Below are positions 16,718 to 26,398 of a DNA stretch of 64,000 nt, piece by piece; positions within the stretch are counted from its first letter, which is position 1, and each line of letters opens with the position of its first letter. A program made the translations under genes and the position numbers. Source of the stretch: Rhodoferax mekongensis (lineage in GTDB: Bacteria > Pseudomonadota > Gammaproteobacteria > Burkholderiales > Burkholderiaceae_C); NCBI RefSeq assembly GCF_032191775.1, contig NZ_CP132507.1, positions 3,187,001 through 3,251,000 of the forward strand. The letters are read 5' to 3'. The notes beneath the pieces were generated by a model, which saw nothing but the letters and a program-made list of their open reading frames with translations, did not search any database and had not been told where the DNA came from.

Positions 16718-19585
16718 TCAGCCCGCCAGCAACTGCCGCAACACAAAGGGCAGAATGCCGCCGGCGCGGTAGTAGTCCACCTCCACCGGGGTGTCTATGC
16801 GCAGCAGCAGGGTGTGGTGGGTTTGGGTGCCGTCTGCCCGGGTTACCAGCAGCTGCGCCTCGCTTTGGGGGGTGAGGTCGGCATCGGGGATGATGCTGAT
16901 GGTTTCAACACCGGTCAGCCCCAGGCTTTTCCAGCTCTCGCCGGCCTTGAACTGCAAGGGCAGCACACCCATGCCCACCAGGTTGGAGCGGTGAATGCGC
17001 TCAAAGCTCTGCGCCACCACCGCCTTGATGCCCAGTAACTGCGTGCCCTTGGCCGCCCAGTCCCGGCTGGAGCCGGTGCCGTACTCTTCGCCCGCGAACA
17101 CCACGGTGGGAATGCCGGCCGCCTGGTAGCGGGTGGCAGCATCGAAAATGGAGAGCTTTTCTACCCTGCCGTCAGCGCCCTGGTACACGGTGACACCGCC
17201 TTCCTCGCGGGAACCATCTTCTTTGGGCGGAACCATCAGGTTCTTGATGCGCACATTGGCAAAGGTGCCTCGCACCATCACCTCGTGGTTGCCGCGGCGC
17301 GCGCCGTAGGAGTTGAAGTCCGCTTTTTGCACGCCGTTCGCGAGCAACCACTGGCCGGCGGGCGAGCTCTCTTTGATGTTGCCCGCGGGCGAGATATGGT
17401 CGGTAGTGATCGAGTCCCCGAACAGCGCCATGATGCGCGCACCCTGCACCGCCTCTGCCGACACTTTGGAACCTTTTGAGGCCTTAGCGCCCGTGGAATC
17501 TGCGCGAGCAGCTCCTTTTTCCATAGCAAAGTTGTCAAAGAAGGGCGGCTTGGCAATGTAGGTGCTGGCCGGCCAGGTGTAGGTCTGGCCGCTCACGCCC
17601 TTGATTTTTTCCCACAGCTTGCCCGGCTCTGACTTCACTTTGGCGTAGTTGGCGCGGAAGGCTTTGCCGTTCATCGCAAATTTGAGCATCTTGTAGATCT
17701 CGTCGCTGCTGGGCCAGATATCGCCAAGGTACACGTCCTTGCCACCCAAGCCCCTCCCCACCGGCTGGGTCATCAGGTCGCGGGTCACGTTGCCGGCAAT
17801 CGCATAGGCCACCACCAGCGGCGGGCTGGCCAGGAAGTTGGCCTTCAGGTTGGGGTGAATGCGCGCCTCGAAGTTGCGGTTGCCCGACAGCACTGCCGCG
17901 CAAACCAGGTCGTTTTCGGTAATCACCGCGTTGAGCTCGGGCGCCAGGTCACCGGCATTGCCGATGCAGGTGGTGCAGCCGTAGCCCGCCAGCGAAAAGC
18001 CCAGCTTCTCCAGGTAAGGCAAGAGGCCGGTTTCCTGCAGATATTCGGTCACGATGCGCGAGCCGGGAGCCAGGCTGGTCTTGATGTGCGGCGCCACCGT
18101 CAGTCCCGCCTTGACCGCCTTTTTGGCGAGCAGGCCAGCGGCCAGCAGCACGCTGGGGTTGCTGGTGTTGGTGCAGCTGGTGATGGCGGCAATCAGCACA
18201 TCGCCGTTTTGCACCAGCAGCGGCGTGGGCTCCGCCTTGCCTTTTTTGGCAGGCTTCTCCGCTTTGGCAGTTGCTGGCACTGGCGCGGGGTACAGGGTGT
18301 GCAGGGTGGCTGCGTCTTTGTTGAAGCCGTTAGCCGTGCCCGGCAGGCTGAACAGCTCGGTGAACTTGTCCGCCACATAGCCCAGCTCAATGCGGTCTTG
18401 CGGGCGTTTGGGGCCGGCCAGGCTGGGCGTTACATCGCGCAGGTCCAGCTTGACCACACGGGTGTAGGCGATGTTTTTCATTTCCGAAGACGCGCTCTTG
18501 CCGCCCGGCACGCCAAACAGCCCTTGGGCGCGGAAATAGGCTTCAAACGCCTCAATCTCTGCTTTGGTACGGCCTGTGCCCTTGAAGTAATCCAAGGTGC
18601 GCGCGTCCACCGGAAAGAAGCCCATGGTCGCACCGTACTCGGGCGCCATATTCGCAATGGTGGCGCGGTCCGGCAGGGCCAGGTTTTCGGTGCCTTCGCC
18701 AAAAAACTCCACAAAACTGCCCACTACTTTTTCGCGGCGCAACATCTCCGTTACCCGCAACACCAAGTCAGTGGCGGTGACGCCCTCGCACAGCGCGCCG
18801 GTGAGCTCAAAGCCCACCACGTCCGGCGTCAAAAAGTACACCGGTTGACCAAGCATGGCGGCCTCGGCCTCGATGCCACCCACTCCCCAGCCCACCACAC
18901 CGATGCCGTTGATCATGGTGGTGTGGCTGTCGGTACCCACCAGGGTGTCGGGGTAGTAGATGGCGGCTTGCTTGCTGCCATCGGCCGCGCGGGGCTGCTT
19001 GGCCTTGTGCACGCCGCGCGCCAGAAACTCCAGGTTCACCTGGTGCACGATGCCGAAGCCCGGCGGCACCACGCCAAAAGTGTCAAAGGCCTGCATGCCC
19101 CACTTCATGAATTCGTAGCGCTCGCGGTTGCGCTGGAATTCCAGCTTCATGTTCAGGTCCAGCGAATTTTTGTGGCCGTAGTCATCGACCATGATGGAGT
19201 GGTCCACCACCAGGTCCACCGGCACCAGCGGCTCGATGCGCGCCGGGTCCGCGCCCAGCGCGGCGGCGGTGCTGCGCATGGCGGCCAAGTCGGCCAGCAA
19301 AGGCACGCCGGTAAAGTCTTGCAGCACCACGCGGCTGACCACAAACGGAATCTCGGCAGTGCGCTCCGCCTGGGGCTGCCAGTTGGCGAGTCGGGCCACA
19401 TGGGCGGGCGTGAGCTTGCGGCCATCGCAGTTGCGCAGCAGGCTCTCCAGCACGATGCGCAAGGACAGCGGCAAACGCCGGATGTTGGGAAACTGCCGCG
19501 CCAGATGCGGCAAGGAGTAAAGCTGCCCGGCTTTGCCGGCAGCCGTTTCAAAAGGCCGGAGGGTGGATGCGAATGCGTGTGGCAC
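16718..19585 (-). CDS. acnA: Aconitate hydratase A
   Basis: Aconitase interconverts citrate and isocitrate in the TCA cycle. The protein has 955 residues from GTG 19585 ([13 protein letters not shown]), which has GGGGAG upstream; an ATG at 19630 is the alternative. The [4Fe-4S] ligands are in [11 protein letters not shown] and [12 protein letters not shown]. Active-site regions include [15 protein letters not shown] and, in the swivel domain, [15 protein letters not shown]. Two additions stand out: a Lys/Ala/Pro-rich linker ([16 protein letters not shown]) before the Fe-S ligands, and about 20 residues ([20 protein letters not shown]) before the swivel domain, encoded by dispersed repeat A. 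It is divergent from the molybdopterin oxidoreductase. Confidence 0.96.
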   Translation of the reverse strand: MPHAFASTLRPFETAAGKAGQLYSLPHLARQFPNIRRLPLSLRIVLESLLRNCDGRKLTPAHVARLANWQPQAERTAEIPFVVSRVVLQDFTGVPLLADLAAMRSTAAALGADPARIEPLVPVDLVVDHSIMVDDYGHKNSLDLNMKLEFQRNRERYEFMKWGMQAFDTFGVVPPGFGIVHQVNLEFLARGVHKAKQPRAADGSKQAAIYYPDTLVGTDSHTTMINGIGVVGWGVGGIEAEAAMLGQPVYFLTPDVVGFELTGALCEGVTATDLVLRVTEMLRREKVVGSFVEFFGEGTENLALPDRATIANMAPEYGATMGFFPVDARTLDYFKGTGRTKAEIEAFEAYFRAQGLFGVPGGKSASSEMKNIAYTRVVKLDLRDVTPSLAGPKRPQDRIELGYVADKFTELFSLPGTANGFNKDAATLHTLYPAPVPATAKAEKPAKKGKAEPTPLLVQNGDVLIAAITSCTNTSNPSVLLAAGLLAKKAVKAGLTVAPHIKTSLAPGSRIVTEYLQETGLLPYLEKLGFSLAGYGCTTCIGNAGDLAPELNAVITENDLVCAAVLSGNRNFEARIHPNLKANFLASPPLVVAYAIAGNVTRDLMTQPVGRGLGGKDVYLGDIWPSSDEIYKMLKFAMNGKAFRANYAKVKSEPGKLWEKIKGVSGQTYTWPASTYIAKPPFFDNFAMEKGAARADSTGAKASKGSKVSAEAVQGARIMALFGDSITTDHISPAGNIKESSPAGQWLLANGVQKADFNSYGARRGNHEVMVRGTFANVRIKNLMVPPKEDGSREEGGVTVYQGADGRVEKLSIFDAATRYQAAGIPTVVFAGEEYGTGSSRDWAAKGTQLLGIKAVVAQSFERIHRSNLVGMGVLPLQFKAGESWKSLGLTGVETISIIPDADLTPQSEAQLLVTRADGTQTHHTLLLRIDTPVEVDYYRAGGILPFVLRQLLAG
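17480..17531 (-). repeat. Dispersed ~50-bp repeat, copy A, inside acnA
   Basis: Read on the minus strand it begins TTTGCTATGGAAAAAGGAGC and continues TGCTCGCGCAGATTCCACGG, ending GCGCTAAGGCC. It is in frame in the aconitase gene and encodes [16 protein letters not shown], in the interdomain linker between the catalytic core and the swivel domain. Confidence 0.85.
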
Positions 19586-19758
19586 TAGGGGCTCCCCAAG
19601 GACATGAAAGAAACATTCTGTCAGCAGCACAATGACTGTTCTGTGACCAGTGGCTTTTCACTGGCGAGGGGCGTGTGCACCCACTTGTCACGTGCGTACT
19701 GGACACCGCCTTCTGCACAGGCCATAAAGCACCATCCGCAACCCCAAGCAGCAGCACC

Positions 19759-21990
19759 ATGAGCGAGACAAACCACCCCGTGCACACCCACCACCGTATC
19801 TGCCCTCTGTGCGAGGCCTGCTGCGGGCTGGAAATCAAGGTCCAGGACCAGAAGGTCATCAGCATCCGCGGGCACGAGGCCGATGTGCTGAGCCGCGGCT
19901 ATATCTGCCCCAAGGCGATTGCCCTCAAAGACCTGCATGAAGACCCGGACCGGCTGCGCACTCCGCTGATCAAGCGCAACGGCAAACACGAACCCGCGAC
20001 CTGGGACGAGGCCTTTGCCGAGATTGAGAAGCGCCTGCCGCCGCTCATGGCCGCGCACGGCAAGCACGCTGTGGCCATGGCCGTGGGCAACCCGTCTGCC
20101 CACAAGATCGGCCTGCTCACCTACTTCGGAAAGCTGGCGCGCGCCATCGGCAGCCGCAACGTGTTTTCCGCCTCCACCCTGGATCAGATGCCCAAGCAAC
20201 TGGCCAGCGGCCTGATGTTCGGCCACTGGCTCTCCACCGCCCTGCCCGACATCAGCCGCACCGATTTGCTGGTGGTGATTGGCGCTAACCCGCTGGCCAG
20301 CAACGGCAGCATGTGGACCGTGCCCGACTTCAAGGGCAAGGCCAAAGCGCTGCAGGCCCGGGGCGGTCAGCTCATCGTGATCGACCCGCGCCGCACAGAA
20401 ACAGCCGCCGTGGCCGACGCGCACCACTTCATCCGCCCGGGGGCCGACGTGTTTTTGCTGGCGGCCATGGTACAGGTGCTGTTTGCCGAAAACCTGGTGA
20501 ACCTGGGACGCGTGGCGCCATGGGTGCAAGGCACCGAAGAGGTTCGCGCAGCGGTCGCCGGCTTCACGCCGGAAGCTGCGGCGTCTCGTTGCGGCATGCC
20601 GGCCGACACCATCCGCAGCCTGGCGCGCCAGATTGCCAGCACGCCCAAGGCGGCGGTGTATGCCCGCATTGGCACCTGCACCCAGCTGTACGGCACGCTG
20701 GCCAGCTGGCTGGTGGATGTGCTCAACACCCTGACCGGCCACCTGGACATGGAAGGCGGCATGCTGTTCGCCAAGTCTGCCGCTTTTGCCAGCAACACCA
20801 TGGGCAAACCCGGCATTGGCAAAGGCGTGAGCACAGGCCGCCACCATGCCCGCGTGAGCGGCGCACCCGAGGTGTATGGCGAACTGCCCATCACCTGCAT
20901 GGCCGAAGAGATCGAAACACCCGGTGAGGGCCAGGTGCGTGCACTGATTACCGTGGCTACCAACCCGGTACTCTCCAGCCCGGACGGCCCGCGCCTTGCC
21001 AAAGCGTTGGACTCGCTGGACTTCATGGTCAGCCTGGACATCTACCTGAACGAAACCACCCGCCATGCGGATGTGATCCTGCCCGGCCTCTCGCCGCTCG
21101 AAGACTTGCACTACGACGTGGCTTTCCCCCAACTCTCGTGGCGCAACCACGCGCGCTACAGCGCACCCGTGTTGCTCCGCCCCGAAGGCCAGCCCGAAGA
21201 GTGGCAAACCCTGCTCAAGCTGACCGCCATCGTGCAAGGCCAGGGCGCCCGGCAGGACGCCAACCTGCTCGACGACCAGCAGTTTGCCGATGACGCTAAC
21301 CGCCTGTTCGGCCCCCATGCCGCTGCTGTGATCGCAGCAACCGGCAGCTTGCGCGGCCCCCAGCGCGGGCTGGACGTGGCACTGCGCAGCGGCCCCTACG
21401 GCGACCAGTTCGGCCTGAAACCTGAAGGTTTGAATCTGAAAAAGGTCATGGCCGCCAGCGACAGCGGTGGCATTGACCTGGGCGAGCTGCAACCTCGCAT
21501 TCCCGAAATGCTGCGCACCCCCAGCGGCAAAGTGGAGCTCGCGCCTCCGCTCTTGCTACAAGATTTGGAGCGCGCCGCGCAGGATCTGCGGGCGCCAGCA
21601 CCCGATTTGGTCATCATCGGCCGGCGGGATGTGCGCACCAACAACAGCTGGATGCACAACCTGCCCACGCTGACCAAAGGTCCTTTCCGCTGCACGGCGC
21701 TGATCCACCCTGACGATGCTGTGCGCTTCGGAGTGCAAGACGGCGGCATGGCCACCCTGCGCAACGGGCACCGCAGTGTGCAGGCGCAAGTGCAGGTCAG
21801 CAGCGACATGATGCCCGGCGTGGTCAGCCTGCCGCACGGCTGGGGCCACAACCTGCCGGGCGCGCAGCTGCGGGTAGCGGCGGAGCGCCCGGGCGCCAAC
21901 ATCAATGCCTTGCTCGATGACCAACTGCGCGACCCGCTGTCGGGCAACGCCGTGCTGGGCGGCGTGGCCATCACCATGGAAGCTGCATGA
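19759..21990 (+). CDS. Molybdopterin (bis-MGD) oxidoreductase, single-subunit type
   Basis: The 743-residue protein starts MSETNHPVHTHHRI. The N-terminal [4Fe-4S] motif CPLCEACCGL with a distal CPKA matches the Mo/W bis-MGD family (formate dehydrogenase, nitrate reductase, acetylene hydratase). VVIGANPLASNGSMW, IVIDPRRTETAAVADAH and NETTRHADVILPGLSPLE are pterin-binding signatures, and the C-terminal MGD domain ends GAQLRVAAERPGANINAL. In the region where a catalytic Cys or Sec is expected (SASTLDQMPKQLASGLMFG) I see neither. No Tat signal and no partner subunit gene is adjacent, so it is probably a cytosolic monomer. Substrate unknown. Confidence 0.85.
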   Translation: MSETNHPVHTHHRICPLCEACCGLEIKVQDQKVISIRGHEADVLSRGYICPKAIALKDLHEDPDRLRTPLIKRNGKHEPATWDEAFAEIEKRLPPLMAAHGKHAVAMAVGNPSAHKIGLLTYFGKLARAIGSRNVFSASTLDQMPKQLASGLMFGHWLSTALPDISRTDLLVVIGANPLASNGSMWTVPDFKGKAKALQARGGQLIVIDPRRTETAAVADAHHFIRPGADVFLLAAMVQVLFAENLVNLGRVAPWVQGTEEVRAAVAGFTPEAAASRCGMPADTIRSLARQIASTPKAAVYARIGTCTQLYGTLASWLVDVLNTLTGHLDMEGGMLFAKSAAFASNTMGKPGIGKGVSTGRHHARVSGAPEVYGELPITCMAEEIETPGEGQVRALITVATNPVLSSPDGPRLAKALDSLDFMVSLDIYLNETTRHADVILPGLSPLEDLHYDVAFPQLSWRNHARYSAPVLLRPEGQPEEWQTLLKLTAIVQGQGARQDANLLDDQQFADDANRLFGPHAAAVIAATGSLRGPQRGLDVALRSGPYGDQFGLKPEGLNLKKVMAASDSGGIDLGELQPRIPEMLRTPSGKVELAPPLLLQDLERAAQDLRAPAPDLVIIGRRDVRTNNSWMHNLPTLTKGPFRCTALIHPDDAVRFGVQDGGMATLRNGHRSVQAQVQVSSDMMPGVVSLPHGWGHNLPGAQLRVAAERPGANINALLDDQLRDPLSGNAVLGGVAITMEAA

Positions 21991-22095
21991 AGGTGACCGG
22001 GGCCAGATAGTCAAGATTGGAGGGGCGGACTCTATTCTCAGGTTGAAAAGGCATTTAGGATGTCCGGACTCTTCAAGAACAGGATGGAAAGCCCC

Positions 22096-22848
22096 ATGAG
22101 AATAGCGTTGCGTTTGGCTACGGCTTGTCTGGTCATGTCCCTGACGCTGGCCGCCCACGCCCTGACGTTCCGCGCAGCGAGCGATCCTTACCCACCCTAT
22201 GGTGACCCCAAGCATCCCGATGGCGGCTTGGGCATCGAGATCATCCGCGCGGCCTTCAAGACGCAGGGCCACGACATGACGATGGAGTATGTGCCTTGGG
22301 CCCGGGCCGAAGCGGGCGTCAAGAACGGGACCTACGACATCCTCCCCTTCACATGGCGAACGGATGCCCGAGAGAAAGTGCTGCTGTTCAGCGCCCCGTT
22401 TGCCGTGGGCCATGTCCGCTTCATCAAGCGCAAGGGCGACCCCTTCAATTTTCAGGGAATGGAAAGCCTGGAGGGCAAGCGCATCGGCGTTATCCAAGGA
22501 TATGCGTACAGCGAAACCTTCGGGCAGTCCAGCAGCTTCGTGCGGGAGAACGGGAAAGACCTCCCCACCAACGTCCAGAAGCTCCTGCTAAAGCGCCTGG
22601 ACCTGACCATCGAAGACGAAACCGTGGCTCGCGCGGCCCTTTTTGCAGACGGCCCCGACATGCTGGAACAGATTGAATTCGTGAAAACGCCTCTGGCAGT
22701 CAACCCCCTCTACATCACCGCGGGAATACAAAACCCGTTGGCTCACGAAATCATCAGTGCCTTCAACAAGGGGCTGGAGGTCATCAAAGCCAATGGCACG
22801 TATGACCGGATCTTCAAAAAATATGGCGTAGAGCGTTCTGTACGCTGA
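22096..22848 (+). CDS. Periplasmic solute-binding protein, SBP_bac_3 type
   Basis: This 250-residue protein has a signal peptide (MRIALRLATACLVMSLTLAAHA). The mature part begins LTFRAASDPYPPYGDP, and EYVPWARAEAGVKNGTYDILP and KRIGVIQGYAYSE are typical of amino-acid-binding-like proteins. It ends FNKGLEVIKANGTYDRIFKKYG, the standard C-terminus of this fold. No permease or ATPase gene is next to it, so it may be an orphan binding protein or serve a distant ABC system. ATG 22096 is chosen because the signal peptide starts there. Confidence 0.82.
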   Translation: MRIALRLATACLVMSLTLAAHALTFRAASDPYPPYGDPKHPDGGLGIEIIRAAFKTQGHDMTMEYVPWARAEAGVKNGTYDILPFTWRTDAREKVLLFSAPFAVGHVRFIKRKGDPFNFQGMESLEGKRIGVIQGYAYSETFGQSSSFVRENGKDLPTNVQKLLLKRLDLTIEDETVARAALFADGPDMLEQIEFVKTPLAVNPLYITAGIQNPLAHEIISAFNKGLEVIKANGTYDRIFKKYGVERSVR

Positions 22849-22899
22849 CACGCCCCGGACTCCTTCCGGCGCGAGAGCCTGCCTCGCTCCATAGAACGC

Positions 22900-23796
22900 C
22901 TAGAGCAGTGCCTGCCCTGCAGCAGCCACCACACTGCGGGTGAGGCGCTCCAGTTCCGGCAAGGGCTGCTGGGCGACTTGCCAATACAGCGGCACATCCA
23001 GCGCGCGACCCGGCACCAGCTCCACCAGGCGGCGCTTGTCCATATGCTCTTGCACCGAGAGCAGCGGGTTCATGCCCCAGCCCACATCGGCCAGCGCAGC
23101 ATCCACAAAAGCCTGCGATGAAGGCAAGCGGTGGGCCGGCAGCATCACATCGCGGCGCAGCTGGCGGCGCACCCATCGCTCCTGCAGGCGGTCGTTACGG
23201 TCAAACACGATACTGGGTGCGCGGGCCAGGGTGTCGGCATTCACCCCCCCGGCGAAGTGCTGTTGCATGAAGGCAGGCGAGGCCGTGGCGCAATAGCGCA
23301 AGGTGCCCAGCTTGCGCACTTTGCAGCCCTGCACCGCCTTGGCGTGCGAGGTCACCGCGGCCAACACATGGCCACGGCGCAGCCATTCGTTGGTCTGGTC
23401 CTGATCGTCCACCGCCACATCCAGCAGCACCTGGCTCTGCGCGCAGAAGTCGCGCATGGCAGTCACGAACCAGGTACTCAGGCTGTCTGCATTGATGGCA
23501 ATGCGGATGGTGGTGTGCTCGGCTTGCGCGTCTTCCGGGGCCAAGGCCGGCAGGTCACGCCGCAGATCGTGCTCCAGCATGGCCACCGAATCCGCGTGGC
23601 GGCAGATGCGGGCACCTGCCTCGGTAGCGGTGCAAGGCTGCCCCCGCACGATAAGCACCGCCCCCACCCGCTCTTCCATCTGGCGGATGCGCTGTGACAC
23701 CGCCGACGGCGTGATGTGCAGTACCCGCGCGGCGCGCTCGAAGCTGCCTTCGCGCACCACAGCGGCGACAGTGGCAAGCAATGTGGATTCCAGCAT
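22900..23796 (-). CDS. argP: LysR-family regulator, ArgP/LysG type
   Basis: The 298-residue regulator starts MLESTLLATVAAVVREGSF, with helix-turn-helix ERAARVLHITPSAVSQRIRQ. The effector-binding part has NADSLSTWFVTAM, typical of ArgP/LysG. It is divergent from a LysE-type exporter with 81 bp between starts, the classic lysG/lysE and argP/argO layout, in which the regulator senses intracellular basic amino acids and activates the exporter. A longer upstream frame exists but overlaps the exporter start and lacks family similarity, so 23796 is preferred. Confidence 0.88.
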   Translation of the reverse strand: MLESTLLATVAAVVREGSFERAARVLHITPSAVSQRIRQMEERVGAVLIVRGQPCTATEAGARICRHADSVAMLEHDLRRDLPALAPEDAQAEHTTIRIAINADSLSTWFVTAMRDFCAQSQVLLDVAVDDQDQTNEWLRRGHVLAAVTSHAKAVQGCKVRKLGTLRYCATASPAFMQQHFAGGVNADTLARAPSIVFDRNDRLQERWVRRQLRRDVMLPAHRLPSSQAFVDAALADVGWGMNPLLSVQEHMDKRRLVELVPGRALDVPLYWQVAQQPLPELERLTRSVVAAAGQALL

Positions 23797-23877
23797 GGTC
23801 AGGTTTAATGAAGTATGGCTAATTCCAGCGTAGCAGATTTCATGTGATTTTCTGCACTTCAATCCGATACTTGCGCC

Positions 23878-24534
23878 ATGCAAGAACCCTCCGCCTTCCT
23901 GGCTACGCTTACCACCGCACTGCCCAGCGTCATGACCGGCCTGACGCTCAGCCTGTCACTCATCATGGCCATCGGTGCCCAAAACACCTTTGTGCTGCGC
24001 CAAGGGCTGCGCCGCGAGCATGTGGCTGCGGTGGTGGCCGTATGCGCCCTGCTGGATATCACCTTGATGACCATCGGCGTGAGCGGGCTGGCCGCTACCC
24101 TGGGCAACTATCCGCGTGCCTTGAACGCGCTGGCACTGGCCGGCGCTGCCGTGGTGGGCTGGTACGGACTCTCGGCATTGCGCCGGGCGCTGGCACCGCA
24201 TGCCATGCATGCGCAGCTCCAGGGCGCGCCGCAAACGCTGCGTAAAACCGTCATTCAGGTTTTGACCATCAGCTTGTTGAACCCGCATGTGTATCTGGAC
24301 ACCGTGATTCTGGTGGGTGCGGTCGGTGCCAAGCAGGCTGCCGGCACCCAGGGCTGGTTTCTGGTGGGAGCCGGTGGCGCCAGCGCGCTGTGGTTCATCA
24401 CCCTGGGCTTCGGCGCGCGGCTTCTCAGCCCGCTGTTTGAACGCCCCGTGGCCTGGCGGGTGCTGGACCTCCTGGTCGCAGCGATGATGGGCCATATCGC
24501 CTACAGCTTGTGGTCGCAAGCGACAGTGCTGTAG
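23878..24534 (+). CDS. LysE/ArgO-family basic amino acid exporter
   Basis: The 218-residue inner-membrane protein has about six hydrophobic helices. Its signature near residue 25 is SLSLIMAIGAQNTFVLRQGL, followed by AAVVAVCALLDITLM and ISLLNPHVYLDTVILVG, characteristic of LysE/ArgO. It should export lysine and/or arginine to relieve toxic cytoplasmic build-up. The divergent ArgP-type regulator supports that. Confidence 0.9.
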   Translation: MQEPSAFLATLTTALPSVMTGLTLSLSLIMAIGAQNTFVLRQGLRREHVAAVVAVCALLDITLMTIGVSGLAATLGNYPRALNALALAGAAVVGWYGLSALRRALAPHAMHAQLQGAPQTLRKTVIQVLTISLLNPHVYLDTVILVGAVGAKQAAGTQGWFLVGAGGASALWFITLGFGARLLSPLFERPVAWRVLDLLVAAMMGHIAYSLWSQATVL

Positions 24535-24564
24535 GCTCAGCGCTCTTTCATCAAGGAGACACAT

Positions 24565-24945
24565 ATGAATTGGTTGGATCTGGTCACCGCAGTGGCGATC
24601 GCGCAGTACATCTGGTTTGGAGTGCTGGTAGGCCAAGCCCGTGGACGTTACGGGGTGCATGCGCCGGCCGTCACCGGCCACGAAACGTTTGAGCGCTATT
24701 ACCGCGTGCAGATGAATACCCTGGAGCTGCTGGTGCCCCTGGTGCCCGCCATGTACCTGGCGGCGCGCTACTGGTCGCCGGTGTGGGTGGCAGCCGCGGG
24801 CGCCGTCTACGTGGTGGGCCGCTTCATCTATTTGCGCGCCTATGTCGCCGACCCTAAAACCCGCGCTTTGGGTTATTCCCTCAGCGCCCTGCCGGTGTTG
24901 GGCCTGTTGGTCGCAGTGGTTGCGGGCGTGTTCATGGCAGCTTGA
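24565..24945 (+). CDS. MAPEG-family membrane protein
   Basis: This 126-residue protein has four predicted membrane helices. The MAPEG core is visible: ETFERYYRVQMNTLELLVPLVPAMYLAARYW, then VYVVGRFIYLRAYVADPKTRALGYSLS. Bacterial homologues resemble microsomal glutathione transferases, but substrates are mostly unknown. A good AAGGAGACA ribosome site precedes the ATG. It follows the LysE gene by 30 bp on the same strand and may be co-transcribed. Confidence 0.85.
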   Translation: MNWLDLVTAVAIAQYIWFGVLVGQARGRYGVHAPAVTGHETFERYYRVQMNTLELLVPLVPAMYLAARYWSPVWVAAAGAVYVVGRFIYLRAYVADPKTRALGYSLSALPVLGLLVAVVAGVFMAA

Positions 24946-24966
24946 ACGCCAATGCCTGCAGGCAGC

Positions 24967-25575
24967 TCACTCTGCCGGTTCTGCATCGGTCTGGTCTATC
25001 CATTCCACTTGCCCGCTACCCGCCTCGTTGAGGCGGGCCACCAAAGCAGCAGCAGCGTGGGCGGGCAGCGCGAACACCAGCTCCACCCGCTCGCCATGGC
25101 GCACCTCACCCAAGGTGGCACCCGCAGCGTCCAGCTCGCGGCGCACGCGGCCTTCCAGAGGGTAAGGCACCGCGCACTTCAGCGCCTGCATTTTCACAAT
25201 CGGCACCTTCTCGGCTTGCAGCAAAGCCTGCGCCACCGTGTCGGTGTAGGCCCGCACCAGCCCGCCGGCGCCCAGGTTCACGCCACCGTAGTAACGCACT
25301 ACCGTGGCCAGCACTCCTTCCAGATCCTGATGGCGCAGCACGTCCAGCATGGGCCGTCCGGCAGTGCCGCTAGGCTCACCGTCGTCCACGGCCGCCGAAT
25401 GCCCACCCGCCATCAGCGCCCAACACACGTGCGTGGCGGTGGGGTGCTCGGCCCACAAGTCCGCTACCACCTTTTGCGCTGCAGCGCGATCCGCCACCGC
25501 TTGCACCCGGCCGATAAACCGGCTCTTTTTGACGATGAGTTCGCTGTTGCTGGGTTTTGCTATCGTGTGCGCCAT
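24967..25575 (-). CDS. yigZ: YigZ/IMPACT-family protein (UPF0029)
   Basis: The 202-residue protein starts MAHTIAKPSNSELIVKKSRF. It carries the IMPACT signature: DDGEPSGTAGRPMLDVLRHQ, then ATVVRYYGGVNLGAGGLVRAY. A C-terminal DUF1949-like ferredoxin-fold part follows. Related proteins are linked to translation-stress control and, in yeast and mammals, to Gcn2 inhibition; the bacterial role is unclear. ATG 25575 is chosen because similarity begins there. Confidence 0.88.
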   Translation of the reverse strand: MAHTIAKPSNSELIVKKSRFIGRVQAVADRAAAQKVVADLWAEHPTATHVCWALMAGGHSAAVDDGEPSGTAGRPMLDVLRHQDLEGVLATVVRYYGGVNLGAGGLVRAYTDTVAQALLQAEKVPIVKMQALKCAVPYPLEGRVRRELDAAGATLGEVRHGERVELVFALPAHAAAALVARLNEAGSGQVEWIDQTDAEPAE

Positions 25576-25627
25576 GACCGGAGTGTAGATTCCGCCTGCA
25601 CCGTCCTTTTCCTTCGTAACCCTATCC

Positions 25628-26341
25628 ATGACCCGTCGCACCCGGTTTCTGCTGGCCCTGACCATCTTGCTCCTGGCGGCTCTGGCCGGTGGCGCCTATT
25701 GGCTGCATGGCAACCTGGACCGGCTGGTGCAGCAAGCCATTACCCGCTATGGCAGCGAGATCACCGGTGCGCCAGTCAGTGTGGCAGCCGCCAGGCTGGA
25801 GCCCACCAATGGCCGCGGCGAGCTGCGGGGCTTGCGCATCGGTAACCCCGCCGGCTTCAAAACGCCCTATGCAGTGCAGGCAGACCGCATAGAGCTGGAG
25901 CTGGATCTCAGCTCACTCGCCTCGGACGTGGTGGTGATCCGCAAAATTGCAGTCATTGCACCGGATGTGATTTATGAAAAGGGCGAGCGGCAAACCAACT
26001 TTGATGCGCTACAAGCCCAGATTGCCAAGGCCGTAGGCCAGTCTTCCAACACGAGCCCCGGCAAGAAGCTGATCGTGCAGGAGCTGGTGGTGCGCAATGC
26101 CCGCGCGCAAGCCAGCGCGGCCTTCATGAACGGAAAGACCGTCACCGTGGCATTGCCCGACTTGCAACTGCGTGACTTGGGCAAAGCCGAAGGTGGCCTG
26201 ACCCCGGCGCAGCTGGGCCAGAGGATTGCGGCTGCCATGGAAAAGCGGCTGACCGCTGCGGTCAGCTTTGACAAGTTGCTTCAATCCGTAGGCGGCGCAC
26301 TGAACCGTGCGGGTGACGCCTTGCAGGGACTTTTCAAGTAA
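25628..26341 (+). CDS. AsmA-like membrane-anchored protein
   Basis: This 237-residue protein has one N-terminal membrane helix (RFLLALTILLLAALAGGAYWL). The rest is predicted periplasmic, with an AsmA/DUF748-like beginning (ITRYGSEITGAPVSVAAARLE, ELRGLRIGNPAGFKTPYAV). AsmA-like proteins act in lipid transport or outer-membrane homeostasis; this short form has no known specific role. It faces the TetR gene tail to tail across repeat copy B. Confidence 0.6.
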   Translation: MTRRTRFLLALTILLLAALAGGAYWLHGNLDRLVQQAITRYGSEITGAPVSVAAARLEPTNGRGELRGLRIGNPAGFKTPYAVQADRIELELDLSSLASDVVVIRKIAVIAPDVIYEKGERQTNFDALQAQIAKAVGQSSNTSPGKKLIVQELVVRNARAQASAAFMNGKTVTVALPDLQLRDLGKAEGGLTPAQLGQRIAAAMEKRLTAAVSFDKLLQSVGGALNRAGDALQGLFK

Positions 26342-26345
26342 AAAG

Positions 26346-26398
26346 CGCATCTTGCGCTGGTGGAATATGCGCGAGCAGCTATTCTTTTGATAGCAATC
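26346..26398 (-). repeat. Dispersed ~50-bp repeat, copy B
   Basis: Read on the minus strand: TTGCTATCAAAAGAATAGC, a GCTAT/ATAGC stem, then TGCTCGCGCATATTCCACCA and GCGC. It fills the gap between two convergent genes and ends at the TetR stop codon, so its hairpins could act as a bidirectional terminator. Confidence 0.85.

Noticed and set aside
17855..19588. 577-codon open frame antisense to acnA
   Set aside because: acnA is complete on the minus strand with all Fe-S ligands. The antisense frame is a high-GC artefact.
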